Below are positions 46,601 through 49,075 of a stretch of 52,635 nt of DNA, piece after piece. Both the position numbers and the translations under genes were made by a program. A model generated the notes under the pieces. It was not told the origin of the DNA and made no database searches. It was given only the letters and a program-made list of their open reading frames with translations. Source of the DNA: Phoronis australis. Taxonomy: Eukaryota > Phoronida > Phoronidae. Numbering within the stretch: position 1 is the stretch's first letter; each line of letters starts with the position of its first letter. The stretch covers positions 6,134 to 58,768 of the forward strand of contig NMRA01001082.1 in assembly GCA_002633005.1 (NCBI GenBank), given 5' to 3'.

Positions 46601-49075
46601 TATCAAACCATAAGGTGTCAGCTCGAACATAAACCTAAAATGCGCAACGTCAGAACAGCTAGAGTCTATCTTCGTTTACTTATATAACGGTTGCTAGAGA
46701 CTAGACGCGCTTTTTACACGAATTTTCTTACTACGATCCCCAATCTCAGGAAAAAGATATTTCACTATGATCATGAGTGTCTCGTGATTTTAATCACAGA
46801 ATGATATACTATAGACCTAATATGGACCACTGGCTGAGCTCACCGTGACCGTGAAAATCGGTTTTGTCGGTTTTGTTCCGCCTCGGACATATTCAGATTA
46901 GAAATTATTTTTTCTGAACTTGACAAGAAATGAAATTAAACGTCGTCATGGTTTCACATCGGACTAGTACATTTTTTTTTTACAGTTAGAGATTGGGGGA
47001 CTATACAGTCAGCTCTTATGAGCCGGCATCTGCATCAGTGTTGGGAATGTGGCCGACCTTTTATAACGAGGTACCGACGATGAGAGCTGTGACTTGTGTG
47101 TTCGCCGATTTTCGTAGTTCCTGCCTTTTAAGTGGACTGTTTTGTCTACAGGCAGACTTTTTTGCCCACTTCACCAAATATTGGGGGCCTCGGCATCACG
47201 GCATCCCAGGGCCGTAGGAAGCGGGGAGGCGGCGGGACTCCTCGGAGGGGGCCGGGGGACTCGGCAGTGACGGCATCCAGAACTAGTTTCGTTTCTGGTC
47301 TGTACCTCATGAGATCAACGCCGGGACACTGATTTTAAAAAATCCTGCCCGAATTAATTTCAGTCAAAGCTTCGTGTGTTGCGGAGATCACGAGACACGT
47401 AAGGAAGAGGAAGTTTCAAACGCCATGTTCGCAAAGTGATGAACAAATAAATAAATAAATAAATAAATACCGCATCATTTCTGCTCGTCCAGATGGGTAT
47501 CAGTTTTGAAGAAGTGAGTAACCTGCATGAAGATACCGCACCACAGACTATCATTTTTGGCCTTATAAGACAATTGTTTACAAAGTTGGCACAGCGAAAA
47601 AAAAATCAATTTCAAATGGAACATGAAAAGAGTATCACTTTTTAATTTATGGCGGCCTCGATAAGAAGTAGGCTTATGTGTACTCTTTCACGAAAATTTG
47701 GCACTGTGCAAGCCACGCCTTTTAAAATTAAAATTGCTTAATCTGGCGTTATTCATGCTTATTCTAAGTGCGTGCGCCTTATCCAAAACAATTTATTGAA
47801 GACAAATATCGCTACTACACTCGTCAACTCAACGTATCGTGATTAGGTCTATCAAGAAATTAGATTTAAACACCGAGAGTTGTGGCGCCATGCCAGCGTC
47901 TGCGAATTTATCGGTGTTGCCAAAAATCCTGACAAAAGTGTTGTGAGTTTTATGAATACGTTTTGGCCCCATATTAAATGGACACTTTCTACATAAGATC
48001 ATCAGGGCATCACAAAAGTTTGTAACTGCGCCCCCTGTAGTAGTATTATTTTGTTAAAAAATACGTTTGAGCCTATGATCTTCATTTTTAAAAACGCCTT
48101 AAAACGGTTTTTAACGCATTAGTCATTGAGTCAAAACTTAAGCCCAAATCATGATCAATCAACATAATTCAAAATATTTTTAAACAGTATTGTTAAATAC
48201 AGTTAAAGTAGTTTTTTGCTTAATTTTTATTTCAGTGGTGCCCCACAATCTAAAATGGACGCATCAGTGAAGGTCAGCTAACTCGTGCATCGTGTGTAAT
48301 CGGGGTAAAGTTCAGGACCTACGCTAGGATCTTGGTAAAAAGCAACACTTCGCGATATTACGCGAAATATCACCGTGTATTTTAAATTAGAACGCGTGAT
48401 TCTTTATAATAGTGATATTTTTCGACTAACGAAACTCATCCTGTATTCTAAATTGGTAAATGTAAAGACAAGTGTGTCTATAAGCACATTATTTAATAAA
48501 TAATCATGAGAAAGTGAAAGTGATAAGTTACTTACGCTTTCGATAAGTCCCATTTATCAGGATTTGTAACCACTGTGAAAATAAAAGTTGTTCTTTAATA
48601 AACCAACACAGATATGGTATCAATTATCAAGAAAAAGTGATAAACAACTGTTACAGGCTGTGTTATTTTGGTAATAGAGCAAATGAACTGGATCTCCGAA
48701 GTCACAGTCGTTGTTTCATATGTGAACAAGATGTCACAAACCAAAACTGACTTATCGAGGAAAAATCAGTCAGTGTTGCCACAATTAGAATTATTTCGAG
48801 AAATAACTAACGCAGTGAAAACCAAGTTATTTTATCAAGCAAATTGCGTCTCATTTAAAATTATAACAGCTCACGGATATCTTTCCCCGTCAGGCTCTGT
48901 GAAACACTGTCCACATGAAGTGAATTCAGCGTGCCGCTAATTTCATCAATGTTCTCTTGGTGGCGAATTCGTAACTGAAATGTATGAATAAATGACTACC
49001 ACTGTCTGTATTCTCAGCCTTGCGGATAAAACAACGACTTTTTTCAAGTTCAACATATATTCCCATCTTGCATAC
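1562..49075 (-). CDS. Giant lipid-transfer-protein-like gene with LECT2/M23-like and FN3-like domains (partial, 46 exons)
   Basis: One multi-exon gene, read right to left, about 2,507 residues. Exons 1-14 (residues ~1-620) follow the N-terminal lipid-binding module of vitellogenin/apoB/MTP: a beta-barrel with 'HPEEH' and 'LKKAITSLL', then an alpha-helical superhelix. Residues ~620-667 are beta-rich, ~668-954 amphipathic helices, ~985-1137 a degenerate LECT2/M23-like domain, ~1273-1668 Cys-rich beta sheet, and ~1669-2507 FN3-like repeats with a PAN-like Cys motif. Every junction was checked: donor GT, acceptor AG, codon phase carried through, with exon 10 taken from 52208-52262. Secretion and lipid carriage are inferred from the family; no signal peptide was found. 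The usual vWD domain of vitellogenin is not seen in this part. The gene is incomplete at both ends. Introns not described separately hold nothing I recognise. Confidence 0.9.
1965..2235 (-). CDS. Exon 45: FN3-like repeat e
   Basis: Encodes 'FADPESNITKFDIDVLVNNQ', 'VSVRVAAENGAMATSTAVSN' and 'GYVIDLTPPNLVSITDTDNP'. A complete repeat core plus the next D-x-TPP linker. Phase 1 in, 2 out. Confidence 0.95.
2816..2926 (-). CDS. Exon 44: FN3-like repeat d/e boundary
   Basis: Encodes 'RVDLTPPTKGTVTDGRDGLD' and 'IMFNNDVAAIMAQWD'. The donor is the weak gtttgtt, chosen because it makes 'QWDG-FADPESN' across the junction, parallel to 'HWQNFFDPHSG'. Confidence 0.88.
3236..3429 (-). CDS. Exon 43: FN3-like repeat d, core
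   Basis: Encodes 'YYLRMGSTPGGYDLTNDTDI', 'YCHKGLSLTHNSMYYTMVTA' and 'SNRGLIPKYVSGSSDG'. 'G-S-T-P-G-G-Y-D' and 'Y-Y-x-x-V-x-A-S-N' are typical strands. Phase 2 in, 1 out. Confidence 0.94.
3430..4814. other. Intron between exons 42 and 43
   Basis: 1.4 kb, AT-rich. I see no repeat family, RNA gene or credible coding segment on either strand. Confidence 0.7.
4815..4992 (-). CDS. Exon 42: FN3-like repeat c/d boundary
   Basis: Encodes 'GESPLLVDKSPPIAGDVYDG', 'LQFTSDNTQLCAHWQNFFDP' and 'HSGIL'. 'V-D-K-SPP-x-A-G-x-V-x-D-G' and 'W-x-x-F-x-D-P-x-S-G-I' are the family signature. Phase 1 in, 2 out. Confidence 0.95.
5164..5690. repeat. Nested minisatellite: 84-bp unit, then its ~40-bp sub-unit
   Basis: Four 84-bp copies beginning 'atcaattttgatggctaaaa' are followed by about six ~38-40-bp copies ('caaccctttcacattcacag' plus 'taacatggaattacttga'), which are an internal part of the longer unit. 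Intron between exons 41 and 42. Confidence 0.93.
5791..5967 (-). CDS. Exon 41: FN3-like repeat c, core
   Basis: Encodes 'LSLVEFGLGRSKYDVKLRPY', 'LTFLQLTMDEIVMPEGEPAW' and 'IRMQVLNN'. 'L-G-R-S-K-x-D-V' and 'P-x-G-x-P-A-W-x-R' strands match the family. Phase 1 in, 1 out. Confidence 0.94.
6221..6389 (-). CDS. Exon 40: FN3-like repeat b/c boundary
   Basis: Encodes 'GLNNVIFGGSLVTTVCHSRP', 'LTIDITPPVFDNVENFIYSE' and 'VLIVDFTAYDSLSG'. 'T-T-V-C-H-S-x-P-x-x-I-D-x-TPP' is the canonical inter-repeat linker. Phase 0 in, 1 out. Confidence 0.95.
6715..6765. mobile_element. Short fragment of the CCACTAG family
   Basis: 'aaaagtggcactaggaggcg' followed by 'ccacagtagt' matches the core of the 34-kb element in the intron between exons 39 and 40. 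The rest of this intron holds nothing I recognise. Confidence 0.5.
6821..7023 (-). CDS. Exon 39: FN3-like repeat b, core
   Basis: Encodes 'NWDEYEDKDSGMFGYTWKAG', 'DFDDPHAHLASKEHWNHKGL' and 'PLPEGPYYFTVQ'. 'D-x-D-S-G-x-x-x-Y-x-W-x-x-G' and 'L-P-x-G-x-Y-Y-x-T-V' are the conserved strand motifs. Donor gtgcgt gives phase 0. Confidence 0.95.
7498..7822. repeat. 40-bp minisatellite (8 copies) that includes the 5' splice site of exon 38
   Basis: Unit 'ttcagtattgaagacacatt' plus 'accattgagataacttgtag'. On the minus strand each 'accattgag' unit reads CTCAATG|gtaatg, the same as the exon 38 donor; 'aacattgag' units lose the GT. Confidence 0.93.
7803..8058 (-). CDS. Exon 38: FN3-like repeat b, first part; donor inside a minisatellite
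   Basis: Encodes 'NFINPGPGRCTIIDFTPPDP', 'HLCEAAITQRCHEVTDQPNH' and 'RYIIDGPKDKAVFNGQKPLE'. 'IDFTPP' is a repeat-family linker. The donor gtaatg and last ~16 coding bases lie in the outermost unit of the 40-bp array at 7498-7822. Phase 0 in, 1 out. Confidence 0.92.
8665..8808 (-). CDS. Exon 37: extracellular beta segment
   Basis: 48 codons in phase 0: 'VYLKQSAGWLYYERLNLGYA' and 'VETVHSSQYCINVDITNSLG'. It links the PAN-like motif to the next TPP repeat. Confidence 0.9.
9373..9573 (-). CDS. Exon 36: PAN/apple-like Cys motif
   Basis: 67 codons in phase 0: 'TGDMQKFTPPKDGHLSNTQP' then 'EKSPAACAKKCLNYGRKCIS' and 'MEYDVVNKACLLQSV'. The spacing C-x3-C-x6-C ... C resembles the core of PAN/apple domains; the domain call is tentative. 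The first 28 bases recur at 11933-11960 beside the single N. Confidence 0.88.
10092..10239 (-). CDS. Exon 35, second (probably allelic) copy
   Basis: Same 148 nt and the same splice borders as 12480-12627, ending 'NTPTLNILE'. Splicing one copy to the other would join phase 0 to an exon needing two bases and shift the frame. It is probably the other haplotype. Confidence 0.85.
11040..11790. mobile_element. Diverged CCACTAG-family repeat in the left duplicate
   Basis: Contains 'accactaagtagtacag', 'gtccacaaatgcaccacaaa', 'ggccactaggtggagcac' (core at 11429) and 'aaaataaaattgccac', matching blocks of the 34-kb element. The corresponding right-hand copy is at about 13335-14060. Confidence 0.6.
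12480..12627 (-). CDS. Exon 35, copy in the right-hand duplicate
   Basis: Encodes 'GSVIAFEDSPIKVESLAHGL', 'GNSPGAQNGDSYLKWAPFSF' and 'NTPTLNTLE'. Phase 2 in, 0 out. It differs from the 10092-10239 copy by Thr/Ile near the end. Only one copy can be used in the mature frame. Confidence 0.92.
13335..14060. mobile_element. Diverged CCACTAG-family repeat in the right duplicate
   Basis: Near-copy of 11040-11790, sharing its 'ggccactaggtggagcac' core. It is part of the same large duplicate rather than a separate insertion. Confidence 0.6.
14430..14757. repeat. Degenerate ~38-48-bp minisatellite (~7 units) that includes the end and donor of exon 34
   Basis: Units share 'cttactgaatgaccctaggg' plus 'ttagctgagtac'. 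The rightmost unit is the last ~30 coding bases of exon 34 with its gtaagt donor. Several intronic units retain the gtaagt-like sequence. Confidence 0.88.
14727..14929 (-). CDS. Exon 34: FN3-like repeat a, second half; end inside a minisatellite
   Basis: Encodes 'DWTQMSATNAVVEAKMPGGI', 'PLFFTVRAKNEQGMEALAQC' and 'TFDNTLPEGRVN'. The donor gtaagtat at 14726 is the only strong one giving the phase 2 that exon 35 needs. The last ~30 coding bases (residues 'LYLYSANPKVI') are one unit of the repeat at 14430-14757. Confidence 0.9.
15396..15524 (-). CDS. Exon 33: FN3-like repeat a, first half
   Basis: 43 codons in phase 0: 'VAQLTDLDVTDTQFELEVDA' and 'SEVTMHYAVGTYKGGNDAI'. 'Y-A-V-G-T-x-x-G-G-N-D-I' is a hallmark of the extracellular D-x-TPP repeat family. 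Confidence 0.92.
16322..16556 (-). CDS. Exon 32: end of beta domain; TPP-like linker and basic site
   Basis: Encodes 'GGMDLILTPLRLELTAFVEA', 'IWEGFIWKYSMKPIKTNIFT' and 'DKSPPQFQGASSATKTRRSG'. 'DKSPP' opens the series of D-x-(S/T)PP linkers. Phase 2 in, 0 out; donor gtacag. Confidence 0.92.
17538..17622. repeat. 28-29-bp minisatellite, 3 copies
   Basis: Unit 'gtgtttattgcaagagacag' plus 'gaatattt'. Confidence 0.9.
18300..18345. mobile_element. Short fragment with CCAATAGGTGGCAC core
   Basis: 'ggccaataggtggcacaa' followed by 'tatttcatgg' resembles the dispersed family core. It lies in the 2.3-kb intron between exons 31 and 32. Confidence 0.4.
18870..19098 (-). CDS. Exon 31: beta domain, glycine/alanine-rich strands
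   Basis: Encodes 'FGAGGSLGAFMGIKLCIMSM', 'IPWCGAKVWGSVAISLGILD' and 'LTGYLLETQFPSIANIGFQQ'. It continues the exon 30 domain. Phase 1 in, 2 out. Confidence 0.93.
19517..19682 (-). CDS. Exon 30: beta domain with 'W-x-F-x-A-G-P-V-P-I'
   Basis: Encodes 'MNMVEYLVSAVFGTAGEFPG', 'EFCLSGQVPVPTKDITFFEF' and 'WRFMAGPVPIKI'. The internal ATG is not a start. Phase 0 in, 1 out. Confidence 0.92.
20152..20471. other. Assembly gap, 320 N
   Basis: Preceded by a poly-A run and followed directly by a 38-bp minisatellite, so the missing sequence is probably more repeat. It lies in the intron between exons 29 and 30, whose phases already match. Confidence 0.95.
20472..20699. repeat. 38-bp minisatellite, 6 copies, truncated by the N gap
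   Basis: Unit 'aggatgctgttggtcgagaa' plus 'catgtcacatcaaatgac'. The last copies diverge. The array starts exactly at the gap edge. Confidence 0.93.
20878..20941. repeat. ~33-bp direct repeat, 2 copies
   Basis: 'ccacgttaggtactaccttc' plus 'cctattcattccc' appears twice in tandem. Confidence 0.8.
21188..21399 (-). CDS. Exon 29: Cys-containing beta domain, continued
   Basis: Encodes 'VSNTMDAMVAKLHFSVTFDS', 'HIDLTGTIQLCSSFMTTCIP' and 'ILFKIPPFAGLKCN'. The donor gtaaaaag is chosen because it gives phase 0 for exon 30. An extra phase 0/0 exon inside the nearby N gap cannot be excluded. Confidence 0.85.
21424..21448. repeat. AAT microsatellite
   Basis: About seven AAT/ATA trinucleotides in the intron between exons 28 and 29. 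Confidence 0.9.
21625..21840 (-). CDS. Exon 28: Cys-rich beta domain
   Basis: Encodes 'CPHFLGGIMTGFNVYCEPHF', 'DCLGLTCAVPIKYMCLQQWV' and 'RVDLCGPKMVFKVGAGAKQK'. Six cysteines in alternating strands suggest a disulfide-bonded extracellular beta domain. Phase 1 in, 1 out. Confidence 0.92.
22363..22494 (-). CDS. Exon 27: unrecognised segment
   Basis: Encodes 'KFSMTNPQTWSPSTINRKLR' and 'DGYGYRGALINDLFQAIYG'. Phase 1 in, 1 out. Function unknown. Confidence 0.87.
22617..22935. repeat. Imperfect direct duplication, ~130 bp x 2
   Basis: Blocks at about 22617-22745 and 22793-22935 share 'gacatctgcact', 'accatgctgacgacaaagt' and 'tttattgacaaatt'. Old local duplication; no function seen. Confidence 0.7.
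23250..23632. repeat. 28-bp minisatellite, ~14 copies
   Basis: Unit 'acaagacatccactggagta' plus 'ttgacgtg'. Open frames across it are repeat artefacts. Confidence 0.95.
23840..23985 (-). CDS. Exon 26: helical segment
   Basis: Encodes 'SKIWKIAERFDVGHYTLRFV' and 'KKLVDRVDALNTVIKKMQVC'. No domain recognised. Phase 2 in, 1 out. Confidence 0.87.
24130..25420 (+). mobile_element. Decayed Penelope-like retroelement (reverse transcriptase and GIY-YIG-like endonuclease)
   Basis: In frame pieces show 'MGSPLGPTFAEFYTSEAEKR' (24170-24235), 'YVRYVDDIFVYC' with the RT catalytic YVDD (24262-24300), 'NNKIPFLDVLICNSDTRFIT' then 'SVYHKPTDKGICLHADSDSP' (24380-24500), and downstream 'YIGHTVCSLSRRLLMHLQNG' and 'LQTLESLLMFEKPSLNEQL' (24940-25170), which is the GIY-YIG-type C-terminal endonuclease of Penelope-like elements. 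Several stops and frame changes separate the pieces, so it is dead. It lies antisense in the intron between exons 25 and 26. The 3' flank contains 'cctgaagatgag'. Ends are approximate. Confidence 0.88.
25915..26107. repeat. ~30-bp degenerate minisatellite abutting the donor of exon 25
   Basis: Units 'ctacagcaccagttataact' plus 'acacttct'. The sequence across the exon 25 donor ('aacttactctcctcccagca') looks like a further diverged unit. Confidence 0.8.
26108..26233 (-). CDS. Exon 25: linker helix; end lies in a minisatellite unit
   Basis: Encodes 'YRAPEEPYRPANVDVRAQGP' and 'LVEQLKGVIDFVSDVKALLG'. Its last ~20 coding bases and donor gtaagtt resemble the adjacent tandem repeat (25915-26107). 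Phase 2 in, 2 out. Confidence 0.85.
26620..26820. repeat. 38-bp minisatellite, 5 copies
   Basis: Unit 'tacactcatggtgggcactt' plus 'ggagtgtgtttttactgg'. Open frames here are artefacts. Confidence 0.95.
27160..27432 (+). mobile_element. tRNA-derived SINE, copy 1
   Basis: Contains an A-box-like 'cagtggcctaatgac' and a perfect B box 'ggttcaaaccc' at 27231-27241 in tRNA-like spacing, then a body with 'acctgaagatgatt' and an end 'cttttagaaaattgttg'. Colinear with copy 2. It ends only ~13 bp from the donor of exon 24. Confidence 0.75.
27446..27576 (-). CDS. Exon 24: charged linker
   Basis: Encodes 'ECNDRIITHLGKRADSGAFA' and 'KTLKRDMKRSQGEFMNR'. Highly basic and hydrophilic, probably an exposed linker or coiled coil. 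Phase 0 in, 2 out. Confidence 0.85.
27577..28794. other. Intron part between exons 23 and 24
   Basis: Contains a ~70-80-bp repeat (about 27755-27942, 3 degenerate copies with 'gacattgcaattttgatcaa') and a short doublet 'taggtcacaccaaat' near 28415/28446. The 114-codon open frame at 28068-28412 shows no recognisable protein. Confidence 0.6.
28795..29060. repeat. 66-bp minisatellite, 4 copies
   Basis: Unit 'ccttcctcatatctgtgatt' plus 'gcttggtcaaattagttaga' and 26 more bases, almost perfect. The length is a multiple of three, so an open frame survives, but nothing marks it as a gene. The 29061-29737 flank holds nothing I recognise. Confidence 0.95.
29738..29969 (-). CDS. Exon 23: end of LECT2/M23-like domain
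   Basis: Encodes 'VNGKPAKAGEQIGTMQASPG' and 'FMFVSVRKVPRNYRRMSFHL'. 'K-A-G-E-Q-I-G' matches the conserved G-(D/E)-x-(L/I)-G turn. The H-x-H zinc motif of M23/LECT2 falls where F-M-F is found, so metal binding is probably lost. Confidence 0.9.
30378..30505 (-). CDS. Exon 22: LECT2/M23-like core strands
   Basis: Encodes 'IVAPVTGVYFYEKLPRQRIR' and 'SLKKYVIFLYNVKHLRT'. 'V-A-P-V-T-G' corresponds to the V-x-A-P-x-x-G turn of M23/LECT2. Phase 0 in, 2 out. Confidence 0.9.
30740..30861. repeat. 13-bp minisatellite, ~9 copies
   Basis: Unit 'gaccgggaaccgt' with single-base variants; GC-rich against AT-rich flanks. Confidence 0.93.
31056..31245 (-). CDS. Exon 21: RTRR cleavage-like site and start of LECT2/M23-like domain
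   Basis: Encodes 'FGAKFHKKFPRTRRSGASDE' then 'YGDGNWPSTANGLYSSKTEG' and 'IGIMLTADAGQK'. RTRR before Ser-Gly is a strong furin consensus. The following part resembles the opening of LECT2/peptidase M23, but the HxG(I/V)D zinc motif reads E-G-I-G-I. Confidence 0.92.
31527..31768. repeat. 25-bp minisatellite, ~10 copies
   Basis: Unit 'caatacatggctatcccttc' plus 'tcagg', immediately before SINE copy 2. Confidence 0.95.
31775..32055 (+). mobile_element. tRNA-derived SINE, copy 2
   Basis: Same family as 27160-27432: 'gatgactcagtggcctaga', 'gagtgctgga', B-box-like 'gggttaaaccc', 'acctgaagatgatc', 'gattttagaaatggtt'. Diverged, no open reading frame, and lying in the intron between exons 20 and 21 next to a 25-bp minisatellite. 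Confidence 0.72.
32196..32243. repeat. CAC/CAT triplet microsatellite
   Basis: Short run of 'caccaccatcaccatcacc' type, ~20 bp from the donor of exon 20. Confidence 0.9.
32263..32420 (-). CDS. Exon 20: amphipathic helices
   Basis: Encodes 'VGMKFISALSNLLEPFEYLF' and 'FDLYKSILAVYYNIKDIIDT'. Phase 0 in, 2 out. The donor gtaagtg interrupts an apparent TAG, so there is no stop in the spliced frame. Confidence 0.9.
33015..33243 (-). CDS. Exon 19: mixed segment within helical region
   Basis: Encodes 'VAMAMFMLMGAKKRVEINFP', 'GGNLPYWMTPGEDLLALKTD' and 'YATRPTPFKVGYGATGLKSM'. No family recognised. Phase 2 in, 0 out. Confidence 0.92.
33416..33558 (-). CDS. Exon 18: amphipathic helix
   Basis: Encodes 'TILDAIQVTIPYAIEQFEKT' and 'IVQSLGELISAPSSGLEGL'. 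Phase 0 in, 2 out; donor gtaggt. Confidence 0.9.
33730..35165 (+). mobile_element. Dispersed repeat with tandem ~450-bp units carrying CCACTAGG(N)GGCGC cores
   Basis: Two ~452-bp units start near 34092 and 34544, each made of three ~150-bp sub-units with a CCACTAGG-type core (34198, 34359, 34504, 34650, 34811, 34957). A related partial unit starts at 33730 (CCAGTAGAGGGCAT at 33748). The block ends in a GGACGGACGGACGGACGG tract (35098-35119). No protein is encoded. Pieces recur elsewhere in the window, so this is an interspersed, non-autonomous family. Confidence 0.75.
35433..35624 (-). CDS. Exon 17: amphipathic helices
   Basis: 64 codons in phase 0: 'ALFKSFAQTIIDLPKNIVKT', 'LASWAGKTTNCLPWVTAV' and 'KFFINDVKMDIENFVT'. 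Two possible donors lie 6 nt apart (gtaacg/gtaacgc); both keep phase 0, so the end is uncertain by two residues. Confidence 0.88.
36105..36258. repeat. ~43-bp degenerate minisatellite, ~4 copies
   Basis: Units contain 'gaggtcacaactagtgtgta' and 'ctgaccatatatagtatc'. About 65 bp from exon 16. Confidence 0.85.
36326..36463 (-). CDS. Exon 16: amphipathic helix
   Basis: 46 codons in phase 0: 'EFGINSVQDLVNIFDTLYDQ' and 'IETAVDSFMGIFQSINKQ'. Heptad-like amphipathic helix; no named domain recognised. Confidence 0.9.
37010..37155 (-). CDS. Exon 15: beta-rich segment
   Basis: Encodes 'PLEGMFMIDVYDTAYAEANL' and 'ILNIKFDMFRLQVCFRGYVR'. Alternating hydrophobic strands, possibly a remnant of the LLTP lipid-cavity sheets. 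Phase 1 in, 0 out. Confidence 0.9.
37723..37904 (-). CDS. Exon 14: end of LLTP module, second basic site RDKR
   Basis: Encodes 'RNASLVIPSNRDKRGIQDFL', 'LHWEIEIPGFSWTKVIGSTA' and 'GASFGIILRNKMSLDL'. Helix gives way to strands. RDKR before Gly is another furin-type motif; RNAS contains an N-x-S sequon. Confidence 0.92.
38482..38612 (-). CDS. Exon 13: LLTP superhelix
   Basis: Encodes 'SAEVLITLAFHDHHDVVRQQ' and 'YRTYTEHPKRYQLTDAQRDV'. HEAT-like helical pair. Phase 0 in, 2 out; the acceptor choice is set by the phase. Confidence 0.93.
38685..38912. repeat. 44-bp minisatellite, 5 copies
   Basis: Unit 'cagtcaccatagagtagatg' plus 'gacattcaatgttcattttgtaaa'. It lies ~70 bp upstream of the acceptor of exon 13. 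The rest of the intron to 39609 holds nothing recognisable. Confidence 0.95.
39610..39806 (-). CDS. Exon 12: LLTP superhelix with acidic loop and RTKR site
   Basis: Begins 'DRTKRSADDMDYDYEYYTGM' and continues 'IMLHALGNAAHH' and 'WRRAALEAMKFYPHDE'. The acidic-aromatic run followed by an L-x-x-L-G-N helix parallels apoB. RTKR fits a furin R-x-K-R consensus in an exposed-looking loop; cleavage is not shown. Confidence 0.95.
40005..40040. repeat. GGACGG-type fragment
   Basis: 'gatggacggacggacagatg' resembles the end tract of the dispersed repeat family. Intron between exons 11 and 12. Confidence 0.4.
40509..40667 (-). CDS. Exon 11: LLTP superhelix
   Basis: Encodes 'MDIVLPGKTNETEMLRRACL', 'TLGGMASSLNKT' and 'AAQIVGHLTTWLERHN'. 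The 'L-R-x-A-x-L-x-L-G' helix is typical of the LLTP superhelix. Two N-x-T sequons (NET, NKT). Phase 1 in, 1 out. Confidence 0.93.
41325..41640. repeat. 70-bp minisatellite, ~4.5 copies, cut by the N gap
   Basis: Unit 'tcactaaacatgtgtctata' plus 'attataatagctccaaaaat' and 30 more bases; one copy is 69 bp. The same unit occurs at 51777-51920. Confidence 0.95.
41641..41825. other. Assembly gap, 185 N
   Basis: Lies between a 70-bp repeat array and a 14-bp array in the intron between exons 9 and 11. Those two exons cannot be joined in frame without another exon, so the gap hides coding sequence. Confidence 0.95.
41826..42436. repeat. 14-bp minisatellite, ~43 identical copies
   Basis: Unit 'cagatgcagacaac', apparently perfect throughout. 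Both strands are open in all frames, purely because of the repeat. The same unit ends the window at 52581-52635. Confidence 0.97.
42695..42984 (-). CDS. Exon 9: LLTP alpha-helical superhelix
   Basis: The largest exon, 290 nt. Helical repeats include 'IRRLRVTLKAMV', 'CFHDRHVMIDMIAALDTPIS' and 'MRKAMFHFLVLEHPIE'. It fits the HEAT-like helices of the LLTP N-module. Ends in phase 0 just after 'EHPIE', directly upstream of the gapped repeat region; the next exon is missing locally. Confidence 0.95.
43369..43456 (-). CDS. Exon 8: LLTP linker to helical domain
   Basis: Encodes 'PKAKVITDSDAAMLDIEKEM' and 'NCSRVTPVK'. Of two possible donors only the outer one (gtatgag) gives the phase 1 required by exon 9. 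Confidence 0.85.
43457..44360. other. Intron between exons 7 and 8
   Basis: 0.9 kb with a small 'tagggac' motif repeated near 43930-44120. No repeat family or coding segment recognised. Confidence 0.6.
44361..44482 (-). CDS. Exon 7: LLTP N-domain, barrel to helix transition
   Basis: Encodes 'DFPTLYTMSHTHLHLTNQLS' and 'MARHTLVKQSIEVEQ'. Phase 1 in, 0 out (donor gtgagcacc). Confidence 0.9.
44929..45076 (-). CDS. Exon 6: LLTP N-domain beta strands
   Basis: Encodes 'TLHVNHEGTIHRVESVDKIV' and an acidic end 'IPEESSGG'. Alternating strand pattern like the 'T-L-D ... I-x-x-V' part of the LLTP barrel. Phase 0 in, 1 out; donor gtgagtgt. Confidence 0.92.
45801..45947 (-). CDS. Exon 5: LLTP N-domain, 'E-D-G-x-Y-x-Y' strand region
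   Basis: 49 codons in phase 0. Includes 'REVDHTGSGEYTYEV' then 'VRIRRSLKNETDVIKNHDK', matching the segment of vitellogenins and apoB where a conserved E-D-x-x-G-x-C/E-x-T-Y motif precedes a K/R-rich strand. An N-x-T glycosylation sequon (NET) is present. Confidence 0.93.
46514..46634 (-). CDS. Exon 4: LLTP N-domain signature exon
   Basis: Encodes 'FMFELTPYGLIEFVHVHPEE' followed by 'VSMLKKAITSLLIAHKS'. The 'HPEEH ... LKK.I.SLL' pattern is diagnostic for vitellogenin/apoB-type N-domains and is the strongest family evidence. Ends in phase 0 (donor gtaagc). Confidence 0.95.
46635..48535. other. Intron between exons 3 and 4
   Basis: 1.9 kb. It includes a GC-rich patch at about 47180-47290, an ATAA/AAAT microsatellite at about 47444-47470, and otherwise AT-rich sequence with no recognisable gene. 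Confidence 0.6.
48536..48572 (-). CDS. Exon 3: 37-nt micro-exon of LLTP N-domain
   Basis: Encodes 'LVTNPDKWDLSKA' with its borders. Acceptor ttttcacag, donor gtaag. Phases 1 in and 2 out join exons 2 and 4 exactly. Its position corresponds to the loop before the conserved 'F-E-L-P-Y-G' strand. Confidence 0.85.
48875..48974 (-). CDS. Exon 2: LLTP N-terminal beta-barrel
   Basis: Encodes 'LRIRHQENIDEISGTLNSL' and 'SQSLTGKDI'; the other two frames are stopped. Phase 0 in, phase 1 out (donor gtgagc). It continues the strand pattern of exon 1. Confidence 0.85.
49000..49075 (-). CDS. Exon 1 (first recognised): start of LLTP N-terminal beta-barrel
   Basis: Encodes residues 1-26 including 'YARWEYMLNLKK' and 'LSARLRIQTV', resembling the first strands of the LLTP N-terminal sheet. 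The acceptor is ctacag. The first base completes a codon from an unseen upstream exon, so this is not the true start. The other two frames do not continue into exon 2. Confidence 0.72.

Noticed and set aside
47132-47332. 66-codon plus-strand frame in a GC-rich patch
   Set aside because: Low-complexity Gly/Arg composition, no homology, inside an intron of the main gene.
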